The translations under genes and the position numbers were made by a program. DNA of 64,000 nucleotides from a bacterium (lineage in GTDB: Bacteria > Auribacterota > UBA6266). How positions within the stretch are numbered: the stretch's first letter is position 1; every line of letters begins with the position of its first letter. The notes under the pieces were generated by a model, which saw only the letters and a list, made by a program, of their open reading frames with translations, made no database searches and was not told the DNA's origin. The stretch is from assembly GCA_023228325.1 (NCBI GenBank), contig JALOBK010000001.1:1-64000 (forward strand). Direction: 5' to 3'. Shown here one piece after another: positions 17,965 through 27,508 of this stretch.

Positions 17965-18753
17965 TTATCTAAGATTCAGCGCATTCTCGGTGTTTTTGTA
18001 AATCTTATGCGAAAAACTTTCTCTCTCTTCTTTTCTTATATCTGCAATGTAATCGCAAATATACGCCACATTCCCGGGATAATTTTTCTCTCCTCTTTTA
18101 TTTTGCGGCGCCAGATAAGGGGAATCGGTTTCTGCCAATATAGTTGATACATCAAGCGACGATACCGCTTCTCTTATTTTTCCCGACCCGGGATATGTAA
18201 TATTCCCGCAAAAAGAAATCCTGCAGCCTAAATCTTCAAGCTGCATTGCCTCGCTTCTGCTGCCCGAGAAGCAATGTATAATGATATTAGACCCGTTAGG
18301 GCATCTTTGACCGATGATCCTGATAACATCACTGTAAGCGTCCCTGCAATGAACACAAACCGCGATATTCCTGGATAAAGCGTACTCCAGGAAAAAAGAA
18401 AATACCTCAACCTGTTTTTCCGCGGGGGTAATGCTTCTGTAATAATCCAGTCCGACCTCACCTACACAAATAAAGCTTTTATCCCTGAATATCCTGTCCA
18501 TGCTTTTAACGGAAAACTCATTAATCTGCATAGCGCTGTATGGGTGAAGGCCGAAAGAATTATATATTTTTACTCTCGAATCAATATTATGTATTTCAAG
18601 CTTCAGCGTTTTTTCAAGTTCTTCTTTATCGGAACAGATGTTCAATATTTTAAACACACCCTGTTCAAAAGAAGAATTAAGCACCCGCAGGATATTTTCC
18701 CGCGGGCCGAATGAAGCCAGATGCGCATGAGAATCAAAATATTTATTGGACAA
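17965..18753 (-). CDS. tatD: TatD-family metal-dependent deoxyribonuclease
   Basis: A 262-residue amidohydrolase-fold nuclease. Metal ligands are visible in FDSHAHLA (residues 6-13), GEVGLDYY, VHCRDAY, HCFSGS and ETDSPYLAP, the full TatD signature. The start is TTG at 18753; an AGGG sequence ten bases upstream lies inside the end of the preceding gene, which stops three bases before. The metG-tatD neighbourhood is a widespread bacterial pairing, interrupted here by the exported protein at 18757-20085. Confidence 0.94.
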   Translation of the reverse strand: MSNKYFDSHAHLASFGPRENILRVLNSSFEQGVFKILNICSDKEELEKTLKLEIHNIDSRVKIYNSFGLHPYSAMQINEFSVKSMDRIFRDKSFICVGEVGLDYYRSITPAEKQVEVFSFFLEYALSRNIAVCVHCRDAYSDVIRIIGQRCPNGSNIIIHCFSGSRSEAMQLEDLGCRISFCGNITYPGSGKIREAVSSLDVSTILAETDSPYLAPQNKRGEKNYPGNVAYICDYIADIRKEERESFSHKIYKNTENALNLR

Positions 18754-18756
18754 ACT

Positions 18757-20085
18757 CTATTTACCCTTTAGAGACTGAAACCATTTTTTCGACAGATCAT
18801 CCAGTGACTCAAATTTATCCTTATATATTTCTTCGAAAGCATCCTTAAATGATTTCCCTTGCGCAATCATACGGGCAAACCGGCAAAAAGCAAGGTTTCC
18901 GTTTTCATCATAAGCATTCACCAGAATACGCGCCAGCACTTCCGCTTCATAAACAAACCTTTCGAAATCCTTTTCGCTTTTCGGATATTTTTTCGTTTTT
19001 ATCAAACGGTTGAATGGCAGGTATTTTTTTGACTTTATATCTTTTTCCATTTTTTCGGAATTATACATACCTGTCCCCGAATAATACGAAGCTGTCCCGG
19101 CTATCAACCACAGGGGCACATCCTCGTCCTGCAGGAATTCTTTCCACAAAAGCTCCGCCAAAAAATAGTTAAACAGGATATCTGCGCCGAATATTAAAGG
19201 TATGTCGGAAGTCTGCTGCAGGCCCGACAGGCCCGTATCTCCCCACGGATCTATGTAAATTTCTCTTTCTTTGGGAATACTGAAACCGAACGAGGTGCTG
19301 TCGGAAGGTCCGACAATAGTCTTGATCTGGCTCCAGCTTGATTCATTGTCCAGGAGGAAAACATCACACTTAACCTGCCAGTTGACATAACAGTCAATCC
19401 CCATATCTTTTAAGAGTTTAGTGTAGATATTATCAGGATTGCCGGATATCTGCGCCGCCATCCTGTTGTCTTTCATCCTGTATTTCTTATAGTATATATT
19501 AAAGTTTTCAGTGATTCTCTCCTGATCCCATTGTTTTTTTCTGACATATTTTAAAGCCTTGGATTCTTTTTCGGCATCTTTTTGCATTTTCTTCTGTTCT
19601 TTTTCTGTCGCGCATATTTTTTCAAACTTTTTTCCCTGTTCCTTTTCGGTTTCCTTTTTCTCCGCTTCCTTCTTCTTGTCGCTTAATAACCGCTCTAATT
19701 CCGCTTTCGTATACCATCCATCCTTATATTTGATTAAACCTCTGGCTTTCTGCGTTTCCTCAAATAACTGCAGTTCATCGGGGCTAAGCTGTTCTTGCGC
19801 GGTTATTCCGCCTTCTTTTTCCGCCGGATCCTTTGTTTTTAACTCCCATATCCTTCTTAAAAGATCGTTTTGCTTCTGAGAATACCTGTTTATCTCTTCA
19901 ATCCTTTCATTATCCAGGGTAACTTCACCGAGGATTGTATCCAGGGTGATATCCCTGGAAGATTCGAACAGGATTATGCCCTCTATCTTCTCCCCGGTCT
20001 TAAGTATCACCTCATCTCCGCCGGAACAAGTGACGCTGCATATGAAAACAAACATTAAAGAGACCTTGATTATATTCATTCTCAT
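18757..20085 (-). CDS. Exported peptidase-MA-like protein lacking catalytic residues
   Basis: A 442-residue protein of unknown function. ATG at 20085 has GGAGG eight bases upstream and opens a signal sequence (1-22). Residues 23-66 form a small beta domain (DEVILKTGEKIEG, GEVTLDNERIEEI). A motif YKDGWYTKAELERLL (120-134) and a long Lys/Glu coiled region follow. The C-terminus (about 192-440) resembles the peptidase-MA/DUF1570 fold (ENFNIYY, then VPLWLIAGTASYY), but where active members have HExxH this one has NYFLA (306-310) and the WLxEG glutamate is Ala. It is therefore probably not a protease of that type. Confidence 0.75.
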   Translation of the reverse strand: MRMNIIKVSLMFVFICSVTCSGGDEVILKTGEKIEGIILFESSRDITLDTILGEVTLDNERIEEINRYSQKQNDLLRRIWELKTKDPAEKEGGITAQEQLSPDELQLFEETQKARGLIKYKDGWYTKAELERLLSDKKKEAEKKETEKEQGKKFEKICATEKEQKKMQKDAEKESKALKYVRKKQWDQERITENFNIYYKKYRMKDNRMAAQISGNPDNIYTKLLKDMGIDCYVNWQVKCDVFLLDNESSWSQIKTIVGPSDSTSFGFSIPKEREIYIDPWGDTGLSGLQQTSDIPLIFGADILFNYFLAELLWKEFLQDEDVPLWLIAGTASYYSGTGMYNSEKMEKDIKSKKYLPFNRLIKTKKYPKSEKDFERFVYEAEVLARILVNAYDENGNLAFCRFARMIAQGKSFKDAFEEIYKDKFESLDDLSKKWFQSLKGK

Positions 20086-20128
20086 TTTAAAAACCTCCGA
20101 TTTAATAATATTAAAATAAAAATCATAA

Positions 20129-21658
20129 TCAGTCTTTTTCTTTTCTGGGAAATAATATGCCTGATTTATGGATTTTGCTTCCCTCGGGAAGAGATCCCCA
20201 CATCTTAGTCTCGGGGAAAGAGCCATCTTCCATATCTTTTTCGACGCCGAGACTTCTCAGTATTTTTTTAGAAGCGACCGGAATAAAAGGATATAACAGG
20301 ACCGATATGAGTTTCAACCCTTCAAGGAGATTTCTCAACACGCTGTCCAGCCTCTCCTGCTGTCCTGTTTTATATAATTTCCAGGGCTGGTTAACCTCAA
20401 CATATTTATTTGCAAAGGCAACCAATTCCCATGCGCTCGCAAGCGCGGAAGACAATTGGCAGTCATCCATAAACCTTTGATAATCATCTGTCATCTCAAA
20501 AGCTGTCTTCTGAAATCCATTGTCCTTATCCTGCTCTTTTCCAAACGCAGGAATAAGATTTTTGCAGTATTTTTCCGCCATTGATAATATCCTGCTGGAT
20601 AGATTACCGAGATCGTTTGCCAAATGGGTATTATACCTTAGCCAGAATTTATCCCAGCTGAAATCCATATCATCGGCATAAGGCATCTCCCTTATAATAA
20701 AATACCTGACGGCGTCGGAACCTGCGGTCTCCACAATATTTTTCGGATCGACAAAATTATTATCTGTTTTACTCATCTTTTTGCCCTCAAGCGTCATAAA
20801 GCCGTGGGCATAAACCCGCAGGGGCAGCTTTATGCCCGCGGACAAAAGCATCGCGGGCCAGATAATGCAATGAAACCTTGTTATGTCTTTTCCTATAATA
20901 TGCAGGTCTGCCGGCCATAAATTCCCGAATTTCAAATCATCATCTGAAAAACCGGCCGCGGATATATAATTTGTCAAGGCGTCTATCCAGACATATATGG
21001 TCTGACCCGGATCAAAAGGCAGTTCAATTCCCCATCCTTCCGAAGCCCTTGATATGCTTATATCCTGCAATCCCGATTTAATTATATTCACGATCTCGTT
21101 TTTTCTTATTTCGGGAGTCACGAAATCCGCATGCTCATTGATGTGTTCAAGGATTTTTCCGGAATATCTTGATAAGCGGAAAAAGTAGTTATCTTCTTCA
21201 AGCCACTCGGCTTTTCTGTTGTGAACGGGGCATTTCCCCTCTGCCAAATCCGATTCCTGAAGATAGGCTTCGCATGACACGCAGTACCATCCCTGATATT
21301 TATCCTTATAGATATCACCGTTATCATATATCTTCTGCAGAAGTTTTTTAACCGACAGTATATGGTCATCATCCGTTGTGCGTATAAAACGGTCATATTT
21401 AATATTAAGGCTTTCCCATGCCTGTTTAAAAGCGGGGACCATACCGTCGCAATACTGTTTGGGGGATATGTTTTTTGCTTTAGCCTGCCGGTAAACATTA
21501 AGGCTGTGTTCGTCTACCCCGGTGCAGAAAAAAGTATCACTGCCCTTCATTTTCTGATACCTGTTTATAACATCCGCGCAAACTTTTTCATACGCATGGC
21601 CAAGATGAGGAGGAGCGTTTACATAATCAATCGCCGTTGTAAGATAGAATTTGCCCAA
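20129..21658 (-). CDS. metG: Methionyl-tRNA synthetase
   Basis: A class I synthetase for tRNA-Met. The HIGH-type motif is PPHLGHAYEKVCADV (residues 16-30), the zinc knuckle has CVSCE and CPVH, and the KMSKS-type loop is GKKMSKTDNNFVDP. At 509 residues it lacks the C-terminal dimerisation (tRNA-binding) domain found in some homologues. The start is TTG at 21658 with GGGAG seven bases upstream. It follows ricT by 12 bases, as in the Firmicutes-type order holB-ricT-metS. Confidence 0.97.
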   Translation of the reverse strand: MGKFYLTTAIDYVNAPPHLGHAYEKVCADVINRYQKMKGSDTFFCTGVDEHSLNVYRQAKAKNISPKQYCDGMVPAFKQAWESLNIKYDRFIRTTDDDHILSVKKLLQKIYDNGDIYKDKYQGWYCVSCEAYLQESDLAEGKCPVHNRKAEWLEEDNYFFRLSRYSGKILEHINEHADFVTPEIRKNEIVNIIKSGLQDISISRASEGWGIELPFDPGQTIYVWIDALTNYISAAGFSDDDLKFGNLWPADLHIIGKDITRFHCIIWPAMLLSAGIKLPLRVYAHGFMTLEGKKMSKTDNNFVDPKNIVETAGSDAVRYFIIREMPYADDMDFSWDKFWLRYNTHLANDLGNLSSRILSMAEKYCKNLIPAFGKEQDKDNGFQKTAFEMTDDYQRFMDDCQLSSALASAWELVAFANKYVEVNQPWKLYKTGQQERLDSVLRNLLEGLKLISVLLYPFIPVASKKILRSLGVEKDMEDGSFPETKMWGSLPEGSKIHKSGILFPRKEKD

Positions 21659-21670
21659 GCTTTATCTCCC

Positions 21671-22477
21671 TTATTCCTCTTTTGCGATTTTAACATCTTT
21701 AATGGAAAACCACACCTGTCTCTTATCCTCAAATTCAACAAATACCATCTGTTTCAGTATGTTAATATCTATTACCTTGCCGGTTCCGACTTTTGTCGAC
21801 ACAAGAGAACCCTCTTTCGGAATCCCGTTCGACAGGTCTTTATAGACTTCATTTTCGTACTTTAAGCAGCAAAGCAGCCTGCCGCATAAACCCGATATTT
21901 TACTCGGATTCAGCGGCAGTCTCTGTTCTTTCGCCATTTTAATGTTAATTGTATCGAAATCTTTCAGAAAAGTCGCGCAGCAAAGGGTCCGTCCGCAACA
22001 CCCGATCCCACCGAGCATCTTCGCTTCATCCCTCACCCCTATCTGCCTGAGCTCAATCCTTGTTTTGAAAAGAGAGGCAAGATCTTTGACAAGCTCCCTG
22101 AAATCAACCCTGCCTTCAGCTGTAAAATAAAATATAAGCTTACTTTTGTCGAAAGAATATTCTACATCGACAAGCTTCATATCAAGCTTATGTTCAAGTA
22201 TCTTTTCCTGGCACTTTTCAAATGCCTTTTTTGCTTCTTTGCTATTTGATTTTAACTGCTGTTCATCACGAGGAGTAATCTTCCTCAGTATTTTTTTTAA
22301 CGGTTCAGCTACGTCATCCTCAAGGATAATCTCAGGTTCAGATATCACAAGCCCGAACTCTTTTCCTCTTTCAAAATCAAAAATCACATAATCGCCTGCT
22401 CTCAGATCAAGTTCGCCCGTCTGGAAATAATAAGGTTTGCCGCACTCCCGTAATCTCACCTGAACAACTTTATACAT
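21671..22477 (-). CDS. ricT: PSP1/RicT-family protein
   Basis: A 268-residue member of the PSP1 family (B. subtilis RicT/YaaT). The core Cys pattern is present: GIGCCGRTLCCATFLKDF and SGLCGRLLCCLKYE; in B. subtilis such cysteines help hold [4Fe-4S] clusters in a complex that affects RNase Y processing and phosphorelay activity. RicA and RicF partners are not seen in this window. It starts directly after the holB stop codon, as in Firmicutes, though the function in this organism is unproven. Confidence 0.92.
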   Translation of the reverse strand: MYKVVQVRLRECGKPYYFQTGELDLRAGDYVIFDFERGKEFGLVISEPEIILEDDVAEPLKKILRKITPRDEQQLKSNSKEAKKAFEKCQEKILEHKLDMKLVDVEYSFDKSKLIFYFTAEGRVDFRELVKDLASLFKTRIELRQIGVRDEAKMLGGIGCCGRTLCCATFLKDFDTINIKMAKEQRLPLNPSKISGLCGRLLCCLKYENEVYKDLSNGIPKEGSLVSTKVGTGKVIDINILKQMVFVEFEDKRQVWFSIKDVKIAKEE

Positions 22478-23605
22478 TTATGTCAATGCTCCTTTTCTGC
22501 CTATATTTTTAACAACGTTAAGAAAAAGCTCTTCCATTACCAGCTGAAAATTAATATTAAATCTTATCATATCTCTGGCATGTTCAACAGCCTTAATACA
22601 GTTTAGTATCTCGTCGAATTCGTGTTCGCCGGAAAAACGCAGCAAGACATCTTTTGCGTCTTTGTTCATGATATTAACGGCGGTCCCGCATTCCTTAATC
22701 AACAACATATCCCTGAACCATATCTGCCATATCAGAAGCATTTCCTCTTTCTCATACTGGACGGATGAAAAAGCCTCCGCTTCAATAAGTTCTTTTATCT
22801 CTTTTATGTCTTCATAACCATCCGTTTCTTTTGCTTTTTTTATATCTTCCGTGTTTCTGTCGAGCAATTCACGGAACTCCCTGTCAATGCCGTCAACTAT
22901 ATTGAATAATCCGGCTAAATCCCCTTTTATTGCGGATTGGAGATAATTCAGATACGCATTTCTCCTCCGGACTGTTTCACCCGACAGCAATTTGAGCGAT
23001 TCGGAAACTCTTCCTCCGGCAAAAGAAGCCATAACCCTCGCTTCCTCAAACGGCACTTTTTTTACCCTGACCAAAAAATCCTCAATCTCTTTGTCCGGCA
23101 ATAAATAAAAATTTATTGCCTGGCATCTGGATACTATCGTGGGCAATAGTTTATCGGGCCTCGACGTCACAAGAACCATGATTGTCCCGGGAGGAGGCTC
23201 TTCCAGCGTCTTTAATAATTTACTGGACGCGCTTTCTCTCATTCTGTGCGCATCATCGAATATTATAATTTTATACCGCCCCTCATAAGATTTTCTGCTT
23301 ACTCTCTGCAGCATGTCGCCTATCATGGCGACATTTATGATCCTTTCCTTCCCTTTAGGAGAAATAACAAGCAGATCGGGATGGATGCCCGAATTGATTT
23401 TCCGGCACGACTCACATTTTTCGCACGGACCGCCGCTGCGCGCGGATAGGCAGTTCAGGGCCTTGGCCAGCTGGATGGCTATAAATTTTTTCCCCAATCC
23501 GTCCGCTCCGGAAAAAAGATAAGCGCTTGCCATCCTTCCTTTATCGACAGCGTCGGATAATATCGCGCATTGGCGTCTATGGCCGATAACATTGTCAGCG
23601 AACAT
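22478..23605 (-). CDS. holB: DNA polymerase III delta' subunit
   Basis: A clamp-loader subunit of the AAA+ fold. Seen are GADGLGKKFIA (P-loop type), the four-cysteine zinc module CEKCESCRK, and the sensor region SSKLLKTLEEPPPGTIMVLV. ATG at 23605 is preferred to a TTG ten codons upstream because MFADNVIGH matches the family N-terminus and the TTG has no binding site; the protein is then 375 residues and overlaps tmk by 11 bases. The tmk-holB-ricT order matches Firmicutes, minus darA and yaaR. Confidence 0.93.
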   Translation of the reverse strand: MFADNVIGHRRQCAILSDAVDKGRMASAYLFSGADGLGKKFIAIQLAKALNCLSARSGGPCEKCESCRKINSGIHPDLLVISPKGKERIINVAMIGDMLQRVSRKSYEGRYKIIIFDDAHRMRESASSKLLKTLEEPPPGTIMVLVTSRPDKLLPTIVSRCQAINFYLLPDKEIEDFLVRVKKVPFEEARVMASFAGGRVSESLKLLSGETVRRRNAYLNYLQSAIKGDLAGLFNIVDGIDREFRELLDRNTEDIKKAKETDGYEDIKEIKELIEAEAFSSVQYEKEEMLLIWQIWFRDMLLIKECGTAVNIMNKDAKDVLLRFSGEHEFDEILNCIKAVEHARDMIRFNINFQLVMEELFLNVVKNIGRKGALT

Positions 23606-24275
23606 ATTTTTTAACGGGTCCCAGTAGTTGTTCAATAAGATTCAATATCTTTTTTCTTACGGCGTTTACAGGTTCGGAAGCGTCAACCAACCTTATTCTT
23701 TCCGGATTCTGCTTTAATAATTTCAAATACCCTTTCCTGACATTCTCATGGAATTCAATATCTTCCGATTCGATCCTGTCAAGTTCTCCCGCCGGGGTTT
23801 CTTTATTTACTCCTCTTGCCCTTTTAATGCCTTCAGCGGGATCTATGTCCAGAAGAATCGTTAAATCGGGAGTTATCCCATCCATGACCATATTATTCAA
23901 TTCCTCTATATGTTTTATATTCTTCGACTCCCTGGACCTGACAAATCCCTGATATACCATAGTGGCATCGGCAAATCTTGAACTTATAACAATGTTATCC
24001 GGGCCCGCTTCGAGGAACGGCTTGATCTTTTTCGAAACCAGCTGGGCGCGGCTTGCCTCAAATAACAGAAGCTCCGTCAGATCCGACATCCCCTTCAATC
24101 CGGGATTTAACAGAATTTTTCTTATTTCTTCGCCGACTTGTGTGCCGCCGGGATCCCTGACAGAAAGGATATTGAATCCTTTTTCAGATAAATAATCATA
24201 CAGAAAATCCAGATGAGTCGATTTCCCGCTTCCTTCAGGACCTTCAAGGGTAATAAATTTTCCTGTTTTTTTCAT
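23595..24275 (-). CDS. tmk: Thymidylate kinase
   Basis: Tmk phosphorylates dTMP to dTDP. The P-loop is EGPEGSGKSTHLDFL (residues 11-25). The substrate loop has DPGGTQVGEEIRK, where most homologues have EPGGT, and the DRY-type motif is altered to SSRFADATMVYQGF. The 226-residue length is normal. It overlaps cysS by four bases (ATGA) and holB by 11. Confidence 0.95.
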   Translation of the reverse strand: MKKTGKFITLEGPEGSGKSTHLDFLYDYLSEKGFNILSVRDPGGTQVGEEIRKILLNPGLKGMSDLTELLLFEASRAQLVSKKIKPFLEAGPDNIVISSRFADATMVYQGFVRSRESKNIKHIEELNNMVMDGITPDLTILLDIDPAEGIKRARGVNKETPAGELDRIESEDIEFHENVRKGYLKLLKQNPERIRLVDASEPVNAVRKKILNLIEQLLGPVKKYVR

Positions 24276-25669
24276 AATTCAAATACCTTCTGCCCGCCCG
24301 GAGTATCTTCCACTTTAAATCCTTTTTTAAAGACTTCTTCCCTTAAGCGGTCGGACTCTTTCCAGTCTTTATTTGCCCTTGCTTTCATTCTTTTATCCAG
24401 CAATAAATGCACATCTTCAGGCACATTAGGCCTTTTTGCCAGGTTATCCCTGATACCAAGCCCCAAAACCTCGTCGAACTCGCACACCAGTTTCAATCTG
24501 TCTTCGGGCGATACGGTTTCATCCCTTATCAAGTCCCAGAGAAGCGCAAGCGCCTGAGGAATATTTAAATCGTCATTAATAAGAGACAGGAATTTTTGCC
24601 TATAGTTTTCTTTCTTGCGGTTGTCGGACCCGGCAACAGGCATACCGTCCAGTTCAGCAAGTTTTCTCCTTAAATTTTTCAACCCGTTTCTGGCGCTTTC
24701 AAGAGCTTCATAACTGAAAGCCAGCTGTGTCCTGTAATGGGCGCCGAGGCATAAATACCTGAAGTCAAGCGGGTCAAAGCCCTTATCCGTCAGAGTCTTC
24801 AGCGTTGTAAACTCCCCGGCGGATTTAGACATTTTTCCCTTGTCCATAATAAGAAACTCGCCGTGCAGCCAGAAATTAACCCACTTTTTCCCGGTCGCCG
24901 CCTCACTTTGCGCGATTTCGTTCGTATGATGGACATTTATATGGTCTATCCCGCCGCAATGGATATCAATACATTCTCCCAAATATTTTACGCTCATTGC
25001 GGAACACTCTATATGCCACCCCGGGAAACCTCTGCCCCACGGGCTTTCCCACTGCATATCCTGGTCGCCGTGTTTCGATTTTGTAAACCACAGGACAAAA
25101 TCATGCGGATTTTTTTTATTCTCATCCACTTCAACCCGCGCCCCGGCTTTAAGGTCGGACAAAGACAATCCGGACAATTTTCCGTAATCCTCAAACTTTT
25201 CAATGTTAAAATAAAGGTTGCCTCCGGCAATATATGTAAATCCGTTTTCCTCTATCCTTTTGATAAGATTTATCATGTCCTGGATATGCTCCGTCGCTCT
25301 GCATTTGATATCCGGACTGATAATATTCAGCTTTCCCGTATCTTCAAAAAACGCTTTTTCGTAAAATCTCGCTATGTCCCAGACGCTCTTGCCCTCTCTC
25401 TTTGCCCCTATAAGCATCTTATCTTCTCCGTCATCGGCATCTGAAGTCAGATGGCCCACATCGGTAATATTCATCACATGCTTCACTTTATACTTATTAT
25501 ATATGAACATCCTTTTAAGCAGGTCCTCAAAAATATAAGTCCTGAGATTTCCTATATGCGCAAAATTATACACAGTGGGGCCGCAGGCATAAATACCTGC
25601 TCCGGCATTTTTGACAGGCTTAAAAACCTCTTTGGACCTACTTAAAGTATTATATAATAAAATATTCAT
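24272..25669 (-). CDS. cysS: Cysteinyl-tRNA synthetase
   Basis: A class I synthetase for tRNA-Cys of 465 residues. The HIGH motif appears as TVYNFAHIGNLRTYIFEDLL with the zinc cysteine in YACGPTVYN just before it. The KMSKS loop is DKGKMSKSAGEFTTL. The zinc-binding H/C residues WHIECSAMS and HHTNEIAQSEA are also in place. Its ATG overlaps the cysE stop codon (TAATG), an arrangement kept from the Firmicutes-type cysE-cysS pair. Confidence 0.97.
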   Translation of the reverse strand: MNILLYNTLSRSKEVFKPVKNAGAGIYACGPTVYNFAHIGNLRTYIFEDLLKRMFIYNKYKVKHVMNITDVGHLTSDADDGEDKMLIGAKREGKSVWDIARFYEKAFFEDTGKLNIISPDIKCRATEHIQDMINLIKRIEENGFTYIAGGNLYFNIEKFEDYGKLSGLSLSDLKAGARVEVDENKKNPHDFVLWFTKSKHGDQDMQWESPWGRGFPGWHIECSAMSVKYLGECIDIHCGGIDHINVHHTNEIAQSEAATGKKWVNFWLHGEFLIMDKGKMSKSAGEFTTLKTLTDKGFDPLDFRYLCLGAHYRTQLAFSYEALESARNGLKNLRRKLAELDGMPVAGSDNRKKENYRQKFLSLINDDLNIPQALALLWDLIRDETVSPEDRLKLVCEFDEVLGLGIRDNLAKRPNVPEDVHLLLDKRMKARANKDWKESDRLREEVFKKGFKVEDTPGGQKVFEL

Positions 25670-26319
25670 TATTTATTGCTATTACGTATCTTAAAATTAT
25701 TATAATCTTTTATCTCTTTTTCAATATGATCTATCTCTTTCTGAAGCGCCGACAATCTTTCAGCTATAGGATCCGGTAAATGTATATGGTCAAGATTAAT
25801 GCCCGCCACCTTTTTTCCTTTTTCCTTAACAACTGTGCCGGGGATGCCGACAACAGTGGATTCAGGAGGCACATCTTTCAAAACAACGGCATTTGCTCCG
25901 ACATAAGAATTATCGCCGATGGTTATATTCCCCAGGACCTTCGCTCCGGCGCCTATTACAACGTTTTTGCCTAATGTCGGATGCCTCTTACCCTGTTCTT
26001 TTCCGGTGCCGCCCAATGTTACACCCTGAAACAGGGTGCAATTTTCGCCTATTACCGCAGTCTCTCCTATGACAACTCCCATCCCGTGGTCGATAAAGAA
26101 TCCCCGGCTGATTTCCGCTCCGGGATGAATCTCAATACCTGTAATAAATTTTGCAAACTGGGATATAAATCTCGGAATAAAGGGGACCTTCAATTTATAT
26201 AAAAAATGCGCAAACCTGTAAAAAACAACAGCATGAAAACCGGAGTAAGTAAGGACTATCTCAAATACATTTCTTGCGGCGGGGTCTCTCTCTTTAATCG
26301 TCTTAATAATATTCAACAT
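25669..26319 (-). CDS. cysE: Serine O-acetyltransferase
   Basis: CysE acetylates serine, the first step of cysteine synthesis. The left-handed beta-helix hexapeptide repeats are visible, with GIEIHPGAEISRGFFIDHGM, GVVIGETAVIGENCTLFQGV and GGTGKEQGKRHPTLGKNV. The C-terminus ends in a charged helix of about 35 residues. ATG at 26319 is chosen because GGAGG lies eight bases upstream and the residues before it in the longer frame are antisense-like; the protein is then 216 residues. It pairs with cysS, which uses the product cysteine. Confidence 0.94.
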   Translation of the reverse strand: MLNIIKTIKERDPAARNVFEIVLTYSGFHAVVFYRFAHFLYKLKVPFIPRFISQFAKFITGIEIHPGAEISRGFFIDHGMGVVIGETAVIGENCTLFQGVTLGGTGKEQGKRHPTLGKNVVIGAGAKVLGNITIGDNSYVGANAVVLKDVPPESTVVGIPGTVVKEKGKKVAGINLDHIHLPDPIAERLSALQKEIDHIEKEIKDYNNFKIRNSNK

Positions 26320-26324
26320 AAAAC

Positions 26325-26816
26325 CTACCTCCCTGAAAAATCTTTTTCCATTATCAGCGCTACGGCAAATGCGGATATGCCTTCTTTTCTGCCGGCAAAC
26401 CCCAACCCTTCCGTGGTCGTCGCTTTGATATTGATAAAATTTTCGCCTATTCCAAGACAACCGGCCAGAGTTTTTTTCATCTCAGGGACAAAAGGCTGGA
26501 TTTTCGGAGCCTGGGCAACTACTATGGAATCAACATTGTAAATTCTATAGTTCATCCTCTCCACTTCCCCGCATACATTCTTCAGTAATTCCAGACTGCG
26601 GATGTTTTTGTATTTCGGGTCGTTATCGGGAAACTTCAAACCGATATCGCCTTCCCCCAAAGCTCCCAGCAAAGCATCACAAATCGCATGTGTAAGGACA
26701 TCGGCATCGGAGTGTCCCGATAAACCCATCTCAAACGGGATATCAACGCCGCCAATCACCAGTTTTCTGTCGCGCGAAAAAGCATGAACATCATGGCCGA
26801 TACCGACTTTTATCAT
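26325..26816 (-). CDS. ispF: 2-C-methyl-D-erythritol 2,4-cyclodiphosphate synthase
   Basis: IspF forms the cyclic diphosphate in the MEP pathway. The zinc site is IGHDVHAF (residues 5-12) with HSDADVLTHAICDALLGA following and the C-terminal NIKATTTEGLGFAGRKEGI. ATG at 26816 gives the normal length of 163 residues and has AGGAGA upstream; the longer frame adds 13 residues that do not fit the family. It starts five bases after ispD, whose product is converted by IspE before IspF acts. Confidence 0.96.
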   Translation of the reverse strand: MIKVGIGHDVHAFSRDRKLVIGGVDIPFEMGLSGHSDADVLTHAICDALLGALGEGDIGLKFPDNDPKYKNIRSLELLKNVCGEVERMNYRIYNVDSIVVAQAPKIQPFVPEMKKTLAGCLGIGENFINIKATTTEGLGFAGRKEGISAFAVALIMEKDFSGR

Positions 26817-26821
26817 AATCG

Positions 26822-27508
26822 TTACAATCTCCTGTCTATCGCAATTTCCATCCAAATCAAGTCTTCTTTATAAGTTATTTTTCTGTTCGCGTAATCCCCT
26901 TCTGTTATTTTAATTTTACCTTTTGCCAGTTCAACCGCGGCTGAATCATCGGTAATCCTGATCCTGTTTTTAATAATATGTTCATAAGCTTTTTTCAAAA
27001 CCCGATATTTAAACACCTGGGGGGTCTGTATTTCAACAATAAAATCCCTGTCCAGTGTTGTTACGACATAAGACGCCTTGTCTATCTGTTTTACAGTCTG
27101 CAGAATTTTAACGCCGGGGATTACCCCGTCATGGCCGTCCATAGATTTAACAAGTTTTTCAATCAGTTCACCCGTAACAAAAGGCCTCGCCGCATCATGG
27201 ACCGCCACGAGCTCGGTCTTGCCGGAAACGCTGTTTAAGGCGTTAAATACAGAATCCTGCCTCTCTTTTCCCCCCGGGATCACTTTAACAACTTTATCAA
27301 AACGGAATTTATCCAACACATCTTTTTTAAAAGCAGTCGTATGCCCGGGAGGCAGAACAACTATAATTTCATCGAAGAAAGGACTCTCCTGAAACGGACA
27401 GATGGAATAATATATCAGGGGCTTTCCTTTTATCTTAACAAACTGTTTGCATTCACTTCCGCCGAATCGTCTGCCTGTTCCTCCTCCCGCGATAATTGCA
27501 GTGTTCAT
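26822..27508 (-). CDS. ispD: 2-C-methyl-D-erythritol 4-phosphate cytidylyltransferase
   Basis: IspD transfers CMP from CTP to MEP. The nucleotide loop reads AIIAGGGTGRRFGGSECKQF, a variant of the usual AAGxGxRMG-KQ motif, and VHDAARPFV is conserved. The ATG at 27508 forms an ATGA overlap with the PIN/TRAM gene and gives 228 residues starting MNTAIIAGG, as in the family; the alternative start at 27526 adds six unlikely residues. Confidence 0.95.
   Translation of the reverse strand: MNTAIIAGGGTGRRFGGSECKQFVKIKGKPLIYYSICPFQESPFFDEIIVVLPPGHTTAFKKDVLDKFRFDKVVKVIPGGKERQDSVFNALNSVSGKTELVAVHDAARPFVTGELIEKLVKSMDGHDGVIPGVKILQTVKQIDKASYVVTTLDRDFIVEIQTPQVFKYRVLKKAYEHIIKNRIRITDDSAAVELAKGKIKITEGDYANRKITYKEDLIWMEIAIDRRL

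Noticed and set aside
26320..26460. N-terminal extension of cysE
   Set aside because: The longer frame begins inside ispF, has no ribosome binding site, and a GGAGG lies before the internal ATG at 26319 that gives the normal protein.
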